64,000 nt of DNA, taken from positions 434,001-498,000 of the forward strand of contig JADJEF010000003.1 in the NCBI GenBank assembly GCA_016702335.1. The letters run 5' to 3'. Of this stretch, positions 33,459 to 42,629 are shown one piece after another. The notes under the pieces are model-generated. The model saw only the letters and a list, made by a program, of their open reading frames with translations. It was not told the DNA's origin and searched no databases. Source of the DNA: Rhodocyclaceae bacterium (GTDB lineage Bacteria; Pseudomonadota; Gammaproteobacteria; Burkholderiales; Rhodocyclaceae). The number at the start of each line of letters is the position of its first letter. Position 1 is the stretch's first letter. A program made the translations under genes and the position numbers.

Positions 33459-34742
33459 ATGCTGGATATTCAATTACTGCGCACCCACCTGACTGACGTT
33501 GCCGCTCGTCTGGCGGGCCGAAAATATGTGCTGGATACGGCAGCCTTCGAGGCGCTGGAGGCGGAGCGCAAACGGCTGCAGACGCGCACACAAGAGTTGC
33601 AGGCGCAGCGCAATGCGCTCTCCAAGCAAGTGGGCATGCTCAAGGGCAAGGGTGAGGATGCGTCGGCTGTGCTGGCGCAGGTGGCGGGATTGGGCGATGA
33701 ACTCAAGGTCTCCGAGGCCGCCCTGGCGGAGTTGCTGCCGCGCTTTGACGCCTTTGTGTCGGTTATTCCGAACTTGCCGCACGAGAGTGTGCCGGTCGGC
33801 CACGATGAAGCCGGCAATGTCGAAGTGCTGCGCTGGGGCAGCCCGCGTGCCTTCGATTTCGCGGTTCAGGATCATGTCGATGTCGGCGCTGCGCTGGGTC
33901 TTGATTTTGAAACCGCTGCCAAGATTTCAGGAGCCCGCTTCTCGCTGCTCAAGGGACCGATGGCGCGCCTGCATCGTGCGCTCGCCCAGTTCATGCTCGA
34001 TGTGCATACCAACGAGCATGGCTACACCGAGCTCTATGCACCCTATCTGGTCAATGCCGACAGCATGTTCGGAACCGGGCAGTTGCCCAAGTTCGAAGAA
34101 GACCTGTTCAAGGTACCGCGTGCTGATGGCACGTGCCTGTATCTGATTCCTACGGCCGAAGTGCCGGTCACCAATATCGTGCGTGACGAAATACTGGCCG
34201 CTGATGCGGTGCCGTTGAAATTCGTTTGCCATACCCCGTGCTTTCGTTCCGAGGCCGGCAGCTACGGGCGCGATACGCGCGGCATGATCCGCCAGCACCA
34301 GTTCGACAAGGTGGAGTTGGTGCAAGTCGTGAAGCCTGAAGATTCCTGGGCCGCCCTCGAACAACTGACGGGTCATGCCGAGGCGATTCTGCAAAAACTC
34401 GAGCTGCCGTATCGCAAGGTGGCGCTATGCACCGGCGACATGGGTTTTTCTGCGGCCAAGACCTACGATCTGGAAGTCTGGTTGCCGGCGCAGAACGCCT
34501 ACCGGGAAATCTCCTCGTGCTCCAATTTCGAGGCCTTCCAGGCCCGGCGCATGCAGGCGCGTTTCCGCAACGAGAAAAACAAGCCCGAACTCGTGCACAC
34601 TCTCAACGGTTCCGGTCTTGCTGTCGGGCGCACCTTGGTCGCGGTGCTCGAGAATTTTCAGAATGCCGACGGTTCGGTGGGCATTCCGGTGGCACTGCGT
34701 CCGTATTTGGGCGGAATCGATACGCTCATCCCCGCACCCTGA
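33459..34742 (+). CDS. serS: Seryl-tRNA synthetase
   Basis: Class II synthetase charging tRNA-Ser; 427 aa. N-terminal coiled-coil arm (residues about 30-100, ELQAQRNALSKQVGMLKGKG) that reads the long variable arm, then motif 2 in FRSEAGSYGRDTRGMIRQHQFDK (in part), YREISSCSNFEAFQARRM, and motif 3 LNGSGLAVGRTLVAVLENFQ. MLDIQLLRTHLTDVAARLAGR is a typical start. Directly downstream of rarA; a tRNA-Ser gene lies about 100 bp further. Confidence 0.97.
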   Translation: MLDIQLLRTHLTDVAARLAGRKYVLDTAAFEALEAERKRLQTRTQELQAQRNALSKQVGMLKGKGEDASAVLAQVAGLGDELKVSEAALAELLPRFDAFVSVIPNLPHESVPVGHDEAGNVEVLRWGSPRAFDFAVQDHVDVGAALGLDFETAAKISGARFSLLKGPMARLHRALAQFMLDVHTNEHGYTELYAPYLVNADSMFGTGQLPKFEEDLFKVPRADGTCLYLIPTAEVPVTNIVRDEILAADAVPLKFVCHTPCFRSEAGSYGRDTRGMIRQHQFDKVELVQVVKPEDSWAALEQLTGHAEAILQKLELPYRKVALCTGDMGFSAAKTYDLEVWLPAQNAYREISSCSNFEAFQARRMQARFRNEKNKPELVHTLNGSGLAVGRTLVAVLENFQNADGSVGIPVALRPYLGGIDTLIPAP

Positions 34743-34827
34743 TTCGCTGCGTGCAGGCGGGCTGCCCGGAGTCGTTGAGCAGACAAATTTCTCGCCGCGT
34801 TCAGGGTTAATTGCGGGCACGCGTGGC

Positions 34828-34833
34828 TATAAT
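34828..34833 (+). promoter_or_regulatory. -10 box of tRNA-Ser
   Basis: Perfect TATAAT ending 10 bp before the tRNA 5' end; followed by a GC-rich discriminator (TCGCGGC), common for stable RNA promoters. The -35 is unclear. Confidence 0.5.
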
Positions 34834-34843
34834 TCGCGGCGTC

Positions 34844-34933
34844 GGAGGGGTGGCAGAGTGGTCGAATGTACCTGACTCGAAATCAGGCGATGTCGCAAGG
34901 CATCCGTGGGTTCGAATCCCACCCCCTCCGCCA
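34844..34933 (+). tRNA. tRNA-Ser (anticodon CGA)
   Basis: 90 nt with a long variable arm. Acceptor GGAGGGG / CCCCTCC, anticodon stem CCTGA / TCAGG with loop CTCGAAA (anticodon CGA), T-arm GGGTTCGAATCCC, encoded CCA at 34931-34933. Confidence 0.96.
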
Positions 34934-35266
34934 CCTGTGCTTGATAACGTGTTGTTTTGTAAAAGTTAAATAGAAATAATAGTTTTTTAACCCACAAATC
35001 AACCCGCAAAATTATCTGGGCTCGCTTAAGTACAAAGTACGTGGGGTGCCGGCGATTCGCCCTCGCAATTCGCATAGCTCTCGCCGAAGCAAGATGTTCA
35101 CGCGATTCCGAGCATCGCAATGATTTCGTCGATGATCATGCTTTCAGACGTGACAAAAAATTGCGCCTGCACATTCATTTTGCGAGCTTGATTGGGACCT
35201 AACCCCGAGAATTTTGCTTGAGCGGATGTTGTGCGTCCGGGACATAGCGAAATAGCCAGCGAGCGA
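34934..35266. other. Noncoding, AT-richer gap between tRNA-Ser and the array
   Basis: 333 bp, distinctly more AT-rich near the tRNA (TAAAAGTTAAATAGAAATAA). On the minus strand 35122-35202 an open stretch ends with MNVQAQFFVTSESMIIDEII, possibly the tail of a lost gene. No integrase remnant or duplicated tRNA 3' end is visible. This is where core gene order gives way to the array. Confidence 0.45.
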
Positions 35267-36649
35267 CTAAGTACGCCCCGACACTAGGCCTTGCGCGGTA
35301 GAGCGCTGGCCTATCGGCACCAAGTTGAGCAGGGTGTTCTGCACGCTGAGGCTGTCGACGATCAGCACGAGGCTGTGGTCGTCGCCGAAGTCACTACGCC
35401 CATAGCCATCGACCAGCATCTTGCCGAACGACGTCAGCACATCGCGGACTACGCCCCCGCGCACGTTGGGCTGGTCTTCTATCGCGATGCGCACGTCGGT
35501 GCCGACGTGGTATTGCGAGTTGGCCACCAGCGACCACGGGGTGTCGGCGACGACGTCGTACTGGTTGGCGAGGGGTGTTAGCGAGGCATGGGGCTCAGGC
35601 TTGTCGCCGATGGTGATCTTGCCTTTAGTGTGCTCGCCAGCCAGCAAGACGGCGAGGCGGTAGTCGAGGGATTGGGTCTGAATCGCGCTGGCAAGCACTT
35701 CCTGCGGTCGTTTGCCCTTGCCCTTGCCTTCGGATGAGATGGTCGTGAGGTAGGTGGCCTGCTTTTGCTGGGCGATGATGTCGTCGAGGGCGCTGCGGAG
35801 GCGGGCGGCATCGGCGGGCAAGGATGGGGGCGTTGTGTCGATGTCGGCCTCGTTGCCGGCATAGGCCAAGTTGAGCTCACGCCGTGCGGTGCTCGCTGTC
35901 CAGGTGCCGTTGGCGAGGTTCTGGCTGATTTGCTGGTAGATCGGTTGCAGGCGATCGCTCAAATTCAGCGCTGCCTTGAGCGCTGCCGGGTCGCGGCGTT
36001 GAGTGTTGAAGTCGGCAAGCACGCTGGTGAGGCTGTGGCCGGGTTTGACGATGCCAACGCCCGCGCCGTTGAAAGTGACGACTTGTTGCAGGCTCGCGGT
36101 GGGTGGCCCTTGGGAGAGTTCTTCTCTGCGTAGCAAGTTGAAGGCGGTGGCCAAGTGCCCGCCAAGGCTGTAGCCGGTGACGGAGAAGGTTTGGCCGCCC
36201 AGCCTGGTGGGGTCGGAAGCCAGTTCCTTGTACCAGTCTTCCATGTCGGCAATCTGACCAAAGGCCCAGCCCTTGGCAAAGATTTCCTGCGTGTTCGTGG
36301 CGACGTTGTCGCGGATGTGGTCGTCGACGAATTCGGTGGAGCGGAATGAGACGACGAGTTCGCCGGCGACGAGTCCTTTGCTCGGGTCGGTGATCTTGCT
36401 GCGGAACAGGGTGCCGGAGAAGCCGGTGCCGGTGTTGGATCGTTGGTCGACAACTTCCCATTGCTTGGCGAATTCAGTGGCGGCGATTTCGGTGAAGACG
36501 GACGCGTGCTTGTTGCCTTCAATCAGCGCATCAATAAGTTGCTGTCCACTTGCTGCAAGAATTCCTGTTTTCTCATTGCGAATAAATGCCTCCGCGGCCA
36601 TTTGAAGGTTCGCGTAGTTCAAGTAAGCAGACACAGCGAGCGTTGTCAT
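35267..36649 (-). CDS. Unit 1 hydrolase: lipase domain only, 3'-truncated
   Basis: 460 aa. Same N-terminal signature as all array hydrolases (YLNYANLQMAAEAF), lipase box SVTGYSLGGHLATAFN (Ser about residue 160), VTFNGAGVG, and candidate catalytic His in FGDDHSLVLIVDSL (about 423). It belongs to class B, like the unit 6 and 7 hydrolases. Homology to the unit 6 protein stops after GQRSTAQ; ten foreign residues then lead to the stop, so the linker and all RTX repeats are missing. No signal peptide. It is the last unit of the array; without RTX repeats it may no longer be exported, or may be a relic. Begins 1 bp after its lipoprotein gene. Confidence 0.78.
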   Translation of the reverse strand: MTTLAVSAYLNYANLQMAAEAFIRNEKTGILAASGQQLIDALIEGNKHASVFTEIAATEFAKQWEVVDQRSNTGTGFSGTLFRSKITDPSKGLVAGELVVSFRSTEFVDDHIRDNVATNTQEIFAKGWAFGQIADMEDWYKELASDPTRLGGQTFSVTGYSLGGHLATAFNLLRREELSQGPPTASLQQVVTFNGAGVGIVKPGHSLTSVLADFNTQRRDPAALKAALNLSDRLQPIYQQISQNLANGTWTASTARRELNLAYAGNEADIDTTPPSLPADAARLRSALDDIIAQQKQATYLTTISSEGKGKGKRPQEVLASAIQTQSLDYRLAVLLAGEHTKGKITIGDKPEPHASLTPLANQYDVVADTPWSLVANSQYHVGTDVRIAIEDQPNVRGGVVRDVLTSFGKMLVDGYGRSDFGDDHSLVLIVDSLSVQNTLLNLVPIGQRSTAQGLVSGRT

Positions 36650-36650
36650 G

Positions 36651-37451
36651 TTAGTTCTCCTGCTTTGGTTTCAAGACGGACTCTACAAAGGCTTGGGTTT
36701 GTCTTCGTTGGGCGGTAAAGCCATGTTGAGGTGCAAATTCCGGACAGGCGTTATCGGCAGCCGATAACCATGGCTTCCTGCCACCGGAATTATTGCCCTG
36801 CCCGCCATCCATCATGTAACCGATGCGCTCAGCCATGATTTCGTTGGTCTTGAGGTCGATCACCTTGAGCGAACTGCCGGCGATCCAGTACTCGCGTTCC
36901 GCCGGCGTGGATATGTCTTCGTAGGTGACGCCGTAGCGCGAAGCAGGGTTTGGGGCGGGAGTTTTATCGAGAACGAATTCACGCACCCATTCACCATAGC
37001 GCTTGTCGCGAAGCCACGGCTGATCGATTCTTCCGGTATAGCGATAACGTTTGCCATCTTTGGGGTCTACGGCGTCGACGTAGCGATAGCCCAGATACTG
37101 AGGTGAGCCTGGACTCAGTGAGCCTTTGTTGTTGGCCCAAAAACTCCCTCGGACGAACGTCTCTATGTAACCATCACCGCCAGAGTCATGCCCATAGGGG
37201 TCGTTTAGCTGAAATTGATCATCGAAATCGGGATCAACATTTCTGGGTCTCACCTTGAGCAGAAATACCCCTTCGACGTTCTCAGCCGTCCGATGAATAA
37301 ACACCCCCGCACTCTTGCACCGCTCGGCAAACATCGCCTCGGCGGTCGCCAGACGCGTGCTCGCCGATTCGGGTTTTTGTTGCGCCGTGGCGGTGCATCC
37401 GTTGAGCAGCGCTGCGGCGATCAGCAGTAGGGTACGCAGGGCGCGGTTCAT
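36651..37451 (-). CDS. Unit 1 lipoprotein (candidate immunity), class B
   Basis: 266 aa. Lipoprotein signal peptide MNRALRTLLLIAAALLNGC, Cys19 after lipobox LLNGC. The mature protein shares the array-wide pattern: FAERCKSAGVFIHRTAENVEG, then LLKVRP, YRYVDAVDPKDGKRYRYTG, RYGVTYEDIS, SSLKVIDLKTNEIMAERIGY, and a C-terminal FVESVLKPK. Two or three Cys (ERCK, NACPEF) could pair. The start ATG overlaps the stop of the unit 2 hydrolase (ATGA) and is preceded by GGAGGG. I know no named function for this family; as the constant cotranscribed partner of a lipase it is most simply an immunity protein, alternatively a chaperone or export adaptor. Confidence 0.75.
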   Translation of the reverse strand: MNRALRTLLLIAAALLNGCTATAQQKPESASTRLATAEAMFAERCKSAGVFIHRTAENVEGVFLLKVRPRNVDPDFDDQFQLNDPYGHDSGGDGYIETFVRGSFWANNKGSLSPGSPQYLGYRYVDAVDPKDGKRYRYTGRIDQPWLRDKRYGEWVREFVLDKTPAPNPASRYGVTYEDISTPAEREYWIAGSSLKVIDLKTNEIMAERIGYMMDGGQGNNSGGRKPWLSAADNACPEFAPQHGFTAQRRQTQAFVESVLKPKQEN

Positions 37452-40396
37452 GCCGCGGCCCTCCAGCGTGCGGCGTTGGGCGCCTTGTCGCCGTGTCGCC
37501 AGCGCCGACTTGCGAATGAACGCTCAGCCGCACGATCGCCTTCGAGCACATCCTGCCCGCCTTTGCCTTGGATGCGGTCGGCACCGAGGGTGCCGATGAG
37601 GTGGTCGTTGCGCCCAGGGGATTCGGCCTGGGTGACGATGACGTTGCCGTCGAGGTCATAGTTTTCGTCAATGACATCGCTCGTGCGGGTGTCGAAGTCC
37701 TTGGGCAGCAGATCGCCCACTCGCGGTTGCGCGGGGTTGCTTTCGGCAAGCGTGAGCCGGCGCAGACCGAAGTCCCCGTCTTTGAACTCGCTGCCCAGAT
37801 CGACGCTGGCACCGTCAGGCAGGGCGAGCACCCAGCGGGTCTTGCCATCGTTCGTCTCCTTGCGCAGGGTGGTCGTGCCGTCGGGGCTGACCCAGGTGGT
37901 GGCGTCCTTTTGCAGGAGGATGCCTAGGCCGCGCGTGGGCGTCGTCGCGTCGTCGGTGCTTTCCACCAGCAGGCGGCCTTCCTTGATCTTGTCGGGGTGG
38001 GTGTCGCTGTCGATGTCGATCAGGGTGTCTTGGCCGTCGCCACCACGTAGCAGGTAGGTGTCCCAGCCTTTGCCACCGTAGAGCCGGTCGTCTCCCTTAC
38101 CGCCATCGAGGAGGTCGTTGCCGGTGCCGCCTTCGAGGCGATCCGCGCCGCCCCTGCCCGTCAGGGTGTCGTGGCCGTCGCCGCCGTAGAGGTGGTCGGA
38201 CTCATCGCCGCCAGTGATGGTGTCGTTGGCGGTGCCACCAAAGCGGTAGTGACGGGCCGTGTTGCGAAGGTTGTCTTCGGCATTGTCGGGGTCAAAGCCC
38301 TGGGCAATGCGGTAGCCGCTGGCAATGTCTTCGTAGTAGGTGGAATCGGTCTGGTAGGCATGGGTATCTTTCGCCTTATCCAGCTTCTCTTTCTCGGGGT
38401 CGCGGTTGTTCTCGCCAAACCACTGCTTGCGCTTGAGGAATTCGGCACGGTCGGTGAGCCAGGTGTCGCTGAAGGCAGCTTTGCCGGTATCGCCGTGGTC
38501 TGGTCCGAGATCGATGTCATCCTTCCACGATTTACTCAGAGCCGGGTCGACAGCCTTGAGAGCCGCCAGCGCGGGGGTATCGCTCGTGGTTAGGGCAAAC
38601 GGGGCGAGGTGGTAGAGGGCAAGAAACTGGCCGTAGTCAGTGCGGGCTTTGCTGCCCTCGGTGGTGGGGGGTACGAGGCTCACGAGGCCGTTCTTGGCGG
38701 CGTCGGCCAGGGCTTTATAGGCAGCGCTGCCGACAATGGCGGTGAGGCTCTTGTAGAGGGCGTCGCGGCCGGTGTAGCCCTCGGGGTTTTTGGCTGGGTC
38801 CCAGTCCACTTTGGCCCAGGTGTTACCGTCGGGGCTGCCCTTGAGGTGTAGTTTTTTGGCGTCGTCGGGCGGCAGCACCATGCCGGCCAGGGCGTTGACG
38901 ATGTTCTCCAGGACGTCGCCTTCGGCTTTGCCCGCGCCGTTGTTGTTTTGTGCGGCGAGGTAGGAGGCGTGTTTGAGGATGCCGTCGATCAGGGGTTGGG
39001 GGTCTTGCCGTTGGCCCACCGACATGAGATTGAGCAGGGTGTTCTGTACGTTGAGGGAGTCGAGGATCAGCACCAGACTGTGGTCGTCGCCATAATCGTT
39101 GTGCGAGAAACCATTCACCAACGGCTTTGACTTGGCCGCGCCCGCCAAGGCAGCAAGGTAATCCCCCCGCGTCTGCGGCTGGTCTTCGATGAACACGTGG
39201 GCATCTCTGCCCGTGTGATAGAGCGTATGCGCCGCCACCGCCACGGGTTTGGGGGAGGAGAGCTCCCAGCCGACCACATCGGTCTGATTGCCCAGGGCAC
39301 CATCATCAGCAAGGAATTGCAATTTGTCGATGCCGCCGTTCTTCACAATGTCCCAGCCCACCCCAATCTTGCCGCGATTGTCGATGACATGACGCTTCTC
39401 GACCAGCAAGGTGGCGAGCTGGTAGTCGAAGCTGGCGCCAGCGATGTTGGTAGTGGGGATGTTGGCCGGGTTGTCGGAGTCCGCACTGCCCGATGCGACC
39501 CCACTCACCGTGGTCGCCAGATTCACCACGGCACGCACCTGCGTGAGCGCGGTGCGCAGCAGGTTTTCGTCTTTGAGCAACTCGTTGGCCTCGTTGGGCG
39601 CGACCACCTTGCTCAATTCGTTAATGCGGATGCTGGCATTGAGTGGCAGTGCGCCACCATGCGTCAGCGCATAGCTGTGCAGTTCGCGATAGAGCTTTTT
39701 GCCGGCAGTGCTCGATAGCCGATCAACCAGTCCGTCAGTGGTGCTCGCTGCGTCGCGCAGGTCGCGGAAGTCGGCCATGATGGTGGACAGTGGCTCACTG
39801 AAGCGACCGATGCCGGCACCGTTGAAGGTGACGACCTTGTCGATCTGGCCAAAGCTATTGTCTTCGTGACGCCGCAGATTGAAGGCGCTGGCCAGGTGGC
39901 CGCCCAGGCTGTAGCCGGTGACACTGTAGCGGGCACCTTCGGGCAGCAGGCCGCTGGTCTTGAGGCTGGCGTACCACGCTTCCATGTCGTCGATCTGACC
40001 GAAGGCCAGCCCGAGATTCGCCATTTCGTGGCTGTCCGCTTGCAAGGTGTCGCGCGCGGCATCGTCAGCGAATTCGGTGCTGCGGAAGGAGAGAACGAGT
40101 TCGTTGGTCGCGGTGTGCCTGAAGAGCGTGCCGGAGAAACCCGTTTTGGTGTTGGAGAGGGGCTCGACAACTCTCCAGTCTTTGTCCAATCCCGAGAATG
40201 CCACTTGGCTGGGTGCGAAACGACTGGCGCGTTCGTTGCCTACAACCAAGTTCTCACTGGTAAGTTCGATGCTGGCTATTCTCGTCCCAGGCACCAAATC
40301 ATTCCGTTTGAGCGCATTTTCGCCGTACAGGGACTCCGCCGCCATTTGCAGGTTGGCAAATTTCAAGTAGTCAGTATTGGTGAGTGAAGCGGACAT
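37448..40396 (-). CDS. Unit 2 RTX lipase-like protein, C-terminally truncated
   Basis: 982 aa from ATG 40396 (MSASLTNTDYLKFANLQMAA). Residues 1-85 are unit-specific; the lipase core follows (GYSLGGHLASAFN, Ser about 160; GDDHSLVLILDSL about 437), then a helical linker (KAEGDVLENIVNALAGMVLP). RTX nonapeptides at about 715-800 (GGDGHDTLTGRGGADRLEGG) are followed by a beta-rich segment. A second RTX block begins at QGKGGQDVLEGDRAAE and is cut off; the last residues FASRRWRHGD are the dispersed repeat read in another frame. Likely calcium-folded after type I export; no Sec signal. The stop overlaps the unit 1 lipoprotein ATG by 4 bp. Confidence 0.82.
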   Translation of the reverse strand: MSASLTNTDYLKFANLQMAAESLYGENALKRNDLVPGTRIASIELTSENLVVGNERASRFAPSQVAFSGLDKDWRVVEPLSNTKTGFSGTLFRHTATNELVLSFRSTEFADDAARDTLQADSHEMANLGLAFGQIDDMEAWYASLKTSGLLPEGARYSVTGYSLGGHLASAFNLRRHEDNSFGQIDKVVTFNGAGIGRFSEPLSTIMADFRDLRDAASTTDGLVDRLSSTAGKKLYRELHSYALTHGGALPLNASIRINELSKVVAPNEANELLKDENLLRTALTQVRAVVNLATTVSGVASGSADSDNPANIPTTNIAGASFDYQLATLLVEKRHVIDNRGKIGVGWDIVKNGGIDKLQFLADDGALGNQTDVVGWELSSPKPVAVAAHTLYHTGRDAHVFIEDQPQTRGDYLAALAGAAKSKPLVNGFSHNDYGDDHSLVLILDSLNVQNTLLNLMSVGQRQDPQPLIDGILKHASYLAAQNNNGAGKAEGDVLENIVNALAGMVLPPDDAKKLHLKGSPDGNTWAKVDWDPAKNPEGYTGRDALYKSLTAIVGSAAYKALADAAKNGLVSLVPPTTEGSKARTDYGQFLALYHLAPFALTTSDTPALAALKAVDPALSKSWKDDIDLGPDHGDTGKAAFSDTWLTDRAEFLKRKQWFGENNRDPEKEKLDKAKDTHAYQTDSTYYEDIASGYRIAQGFDPDNAEDNLRNTARHYRFGGTANDTITGGDESDHLYGGDGHDTLTGRGGADRLEGGTGNDLLDGGKGDDRLYGGKGWDTYLLRGGDGQDTLIDIDSDTHPDKIKEGRLLVESTDDATTPTRGLGILLQKDATTWVSPDGTTTLRKETNDGKTRWVLALPDGASVDLGSEFKDGDFGLRRLTLAESNPAQPRVGDLLPKDFDTRTSDVIDENYDLDGNVIVTQAESPGRNDHLIGTLGADRIQGKGGQDVLEGDRAAERSFASRRWRHGDKAPNAARWRAAA
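37487..37514 (-). repeat. Dispersed 28-bp repeat at the 3' end of unit 2 hydrolase
   Basis: On the coding strand CGCAAGTCGGCGCTGGCGAC; it begins exactly where homology to the full-length RTX proteins ends. Confidence 0.85.
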
Positions 40397-40397
40397 C

Positions 40398-41276
40398 TCA
40401 GTTCTCCTTGCTTGGCTTGGCAACCTGATCGACGAAGTAGCGCGTTTGAGTGCTTGCGGAGCCAACGAAGTGGCAACCGTATGCGGTAAGCCAGGGGCTC
40501 GGATTGCCAATGCTGGATGTCCCACGTACGACATAGAATGTCTTTTCCGCCAACACTTCGTTTGCGTGGAGATCAATTACTCTGATCGTGCTGCTGGCAA
40601 CACCTAAGGCGCGCTCCTCGGGGATGACATGATCCTCGAAGGTAACGCCGTAGCGGGGTTCGGGATCAGGGGCGGGCTTCTTGTCGAGCGTCCAACGGTA
40701 TACATTCAAGTCGTAATTTGGGTTCTTGCTCAATTCAAGTTGAACGTTGAAAGCAGTCTTGTCCTTTTGCCCAACTACTTTGTCTGAGCCGGTGTACCGC
40801 CAGCGCTTGCCATCTTTGTCGTCGATGACATCGGCCCAGCGGTAGCCATTTCTTGATCCAATTTGCCTGGTCTCCCCAATATATCCACGCTCGCTGGGCG
40901 AGCTAGGCGAGCGCCCGCCAAGGTAAGACTTTGGCAATTCATATCCAAGGAAACTGGCAATGTAGCTATCGCCCGTGCGCTCTTCTGCAAACGCGGCCCC
41001 AGGCCAATCTGGATCATTCCATTCTCTTTCCCCACGGTTGGGTCGCAGCTTCATCAACAAAATGCCCTCGACATTGTCGACGGTGCGATAGATTTTTTCC
41101 CCGGCAACCGTGCGGCACTTCTGTTCCCAAAGCGCACGGCCGGCCTTGACGCGCTCTTGCACCGTCAATTTCGAAGGGTCGGCCGAATTGGCGGAGTGGG
41201 CGGGTCGGCCGCCACCCGCGCAACCGGCGAGCACCAGCGCAATCGCCGTGAGGTACGAAACGCAACGGGCGTTCAT
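40398..41276 (-). CDS. Unit 2 lipoprotein (candidate immunity), class A
   Basis: 292 aa. Signal peptide MNARCVSYLTAIALVLAGC with Cys19. Class A hallmarks: VQERVKAGRALWEQKCRTVA, GEKIYRTVDNVEGILLMKLR, a D/N-P-x-W-P-G-AAFA segment (NDPDWPGAAFAEERTGDSY), LSKNPNYDLNVYRWTLDKKP, RYGVTFEDHVIPEERALG and STIRVIDLHANEVLAE. Ends RYFVDQVAKPSKEN, 1 bp before the hydrolase start. Class A lipoproteins always precede class A hydrolases in this array. The start overlaps the unit 3 hydrolase stop as ATGA. Proposed periplasm- or membrane-anchored protector against the cognate lipase (inference). Confidence 0.75.
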   Translation of the reverse strand: MNARCVSYLTAIALVLAGCAGGGRPAHSANSADPSKLTVQERVKAGRALWEQKCRTVAGEKIYRTVDNVEGILLMKLRPNRGEREWNDPDWPGAAFAEERTGDSYIASFLGYELPKSYLGGRSPSSPSERGYIGETRQIGSRNGYRWADVIDDKDGKRWRYTGSDKVVGQKDKTAFNVQLELSKNPNYDLNVYRWTLDKKPAPDPEPRYGVTFEDHVIPEERALGVASSTIRVIDLHANEVLAEKTFYVVRGTSSIGNPSPWLTAYGCHFVGSASTQTRYFVDQVAKPSKEN

Positions 41277-42628
41277 ACGGCGCTCCATTGCGAATGTTGC
41301 GCCGGGCAAACAAGCAAATCGCCGTTCCGCGGGCGCCGACTTGCGGAAGATTTGGCTTTGGCCGTGACAGCGGCACGCCGCATATGCTGCCCGCGCACGC
41401 CGGGGCATGGCCGGCGCGGTGAATGTGCCAGCCTGAACGAAGCCGGCCATGCGCTGGCGTGCGCCCCTCGGGCGGCGCGCATCGACACTCGGCGCTGGCG
41501 ATACGGCGATATTGGCTTTCTAGAACCCGCTTGCTTCCCAACGTCTGCGCCGTGCGACCGGAAGCGCGTATCCCAGCCCATCCCAATCTTGCCGCGATTG
41601 TCGATGACATGACGCTTCTCGATCAGCAAGGTGGCGAGCTGGTAGTCGAAGCTGGCGCCAGCGATACTGGTGGTGGGGATATTCGCCGGGTTGTCGGAGC
41701 CCTCACTGCCCGAGGGGACCGCGCTCACTGTGGTGGCGAGATTGACGACGGCACGCACCTGCGTGAGCGCGGTGCGCAGCAGGTTTTCGTCTTTGAGCAG
41801 CTCGTTGGCCTCGTTGGGCGCGACCACCTTGCTCAATTCGTTAATGCGGATGCTGGCATTGAGTGGCAGTGCGCCACCATGCGTCAGCGCATAGCTGTGC
41901 AGTTCGCGATAGAGCTTTTTGCCGGCAGTGCTCGATAGCCGATCAACCAGTCCGTCAGTGGTGCTCGCTGCGTCGCGCAGGTCGCGAAAGTCGGCCATGA
42001 TTTTGGTCAGCGGCTCACTGAAGCGGCCGATACCGGCGCCGTTGAAGGTGACGACCTGCTCGATCTGCCCGGCGCTATTGTCGTCGTGGCGCAGCAGGTT
42101 GAAGGCGCTGGCCAGGTGGCCGCCCAGGCTGTAGCCGGTGACGCTGTAGCGGGCACCTTCGGGCAGCAGGCCGCTGGTCTTGAGGCTGGCGTACCACGCT
42201 TCCATGTCGTCGATCTGACCGAAGGCCAGCCCGAGATTCGCCATTTCGTGGCTGTCCGCTTGCAAGGTGTCGCGCGCGGCATCGTCGGCGAATTCGGTGC
42301 TGCGGAAGGAGAGGACGAGTTCGTTGGTCGCGGTGTGCCGGAACAGCGTGCCGGAGAATCCCGTTTTGGTGTTGGAGATGTGCCGGTCGACCGTCCAGTC
42401 ATCGGCGAGATGGGAATACTCGACCTGGGTCTTGGTGAAGCGGCTAGCGCGTTCGTTGCCGACTTCGAGGTTAGCGCGTCCGTTGGCGGATGGATTGATA
42501 GGACCGACGTAAGGGCTCCCAGGGGTTACATTGGGGTCGATCTGCGCGTTCTTGTCGAATAGAGACTCTGCCGCCATTTGCAGATTGGCGAACTTCAGAT
42601 AGTCTGCAATTGTCAGTGTGCCGGACAT
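41273..42628 (-). CDS. Unit 3 hydrolase remnant fused to repeat-derived tail
   Basis: 451 aa. Residues 1-349 are a class A lipase domain nearly identical to units 2, 4 and 8 after the variable first 85 or so residues (GYSLGGHLASAFN present). Homology stops at KIGMGWD, before the candidate catalytic His, so the enzyme is probably inactive. The remaining 100 or so residues (PGVRGQHMRRAAVTAKAKSS onward) are translated from the hairpin element at 41318-41510 and its flanks, with the frame open to an ATGA overlap with the unit 2 lipoprotein gene. Likely a displaced cassette whose lipoprotein is still intact. Confidence 0.7.
   Translation of the reverse strand: MSGTLTIADYLKFANLQMAAESLFDKNAQIDPNVTPGSPYVGPINPSANGRANLEVGNERASRFTKTQVEYSHLADDWTVDRHISNTKTGFSGTLFRHTATNELVLSFRSTEFADDAARDTLQADSHEMANLGLAFGQIDDMEAWYASLKTSGLLPEGARYSVTGYSLGGHLASAFNLLRHDDNSAGQIEQVVTFNGAGIGRFSEPLTKIMADFRDLRDAASTTDGLVDRLSSTAGKKLYRELHSYALTHGGALPLNASIRINELSKVVAPNEANELLKDENLLRTALTQVRAVVNLATTVSAVPSGSEGSDNPANIPTTSIAGASFDYQLATLLIEKRHVIDNRGKIGMGWDTRFRSHGADVGKQAGSRKPISPYRQRRVSMRAARGAHASAWPASFRLAHSPRRPCPGVRGQHMRRAAVTAKAKSSASRRPRNGDLLVCPAQHSQWSAV
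41318..41510. mobile_element. MITE-like hairpin element, unit 3 copy
   Basis: 193 bp bounded by inverted, partly degenerate copies of the dispersed repeat (41318-41346 reverse; 41491-41510 forward, GGCGCTGGCGATACGGCGAT). The centre is a long palindrome with arms of about 20 bp (CACGCCGGGGCATGGCCGGC and its complement with two mismatches) around a loop containing GAATGTGCCAGCCTGAACGA. Confidence 0.7.
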
Positions 42629-42629
42629 A

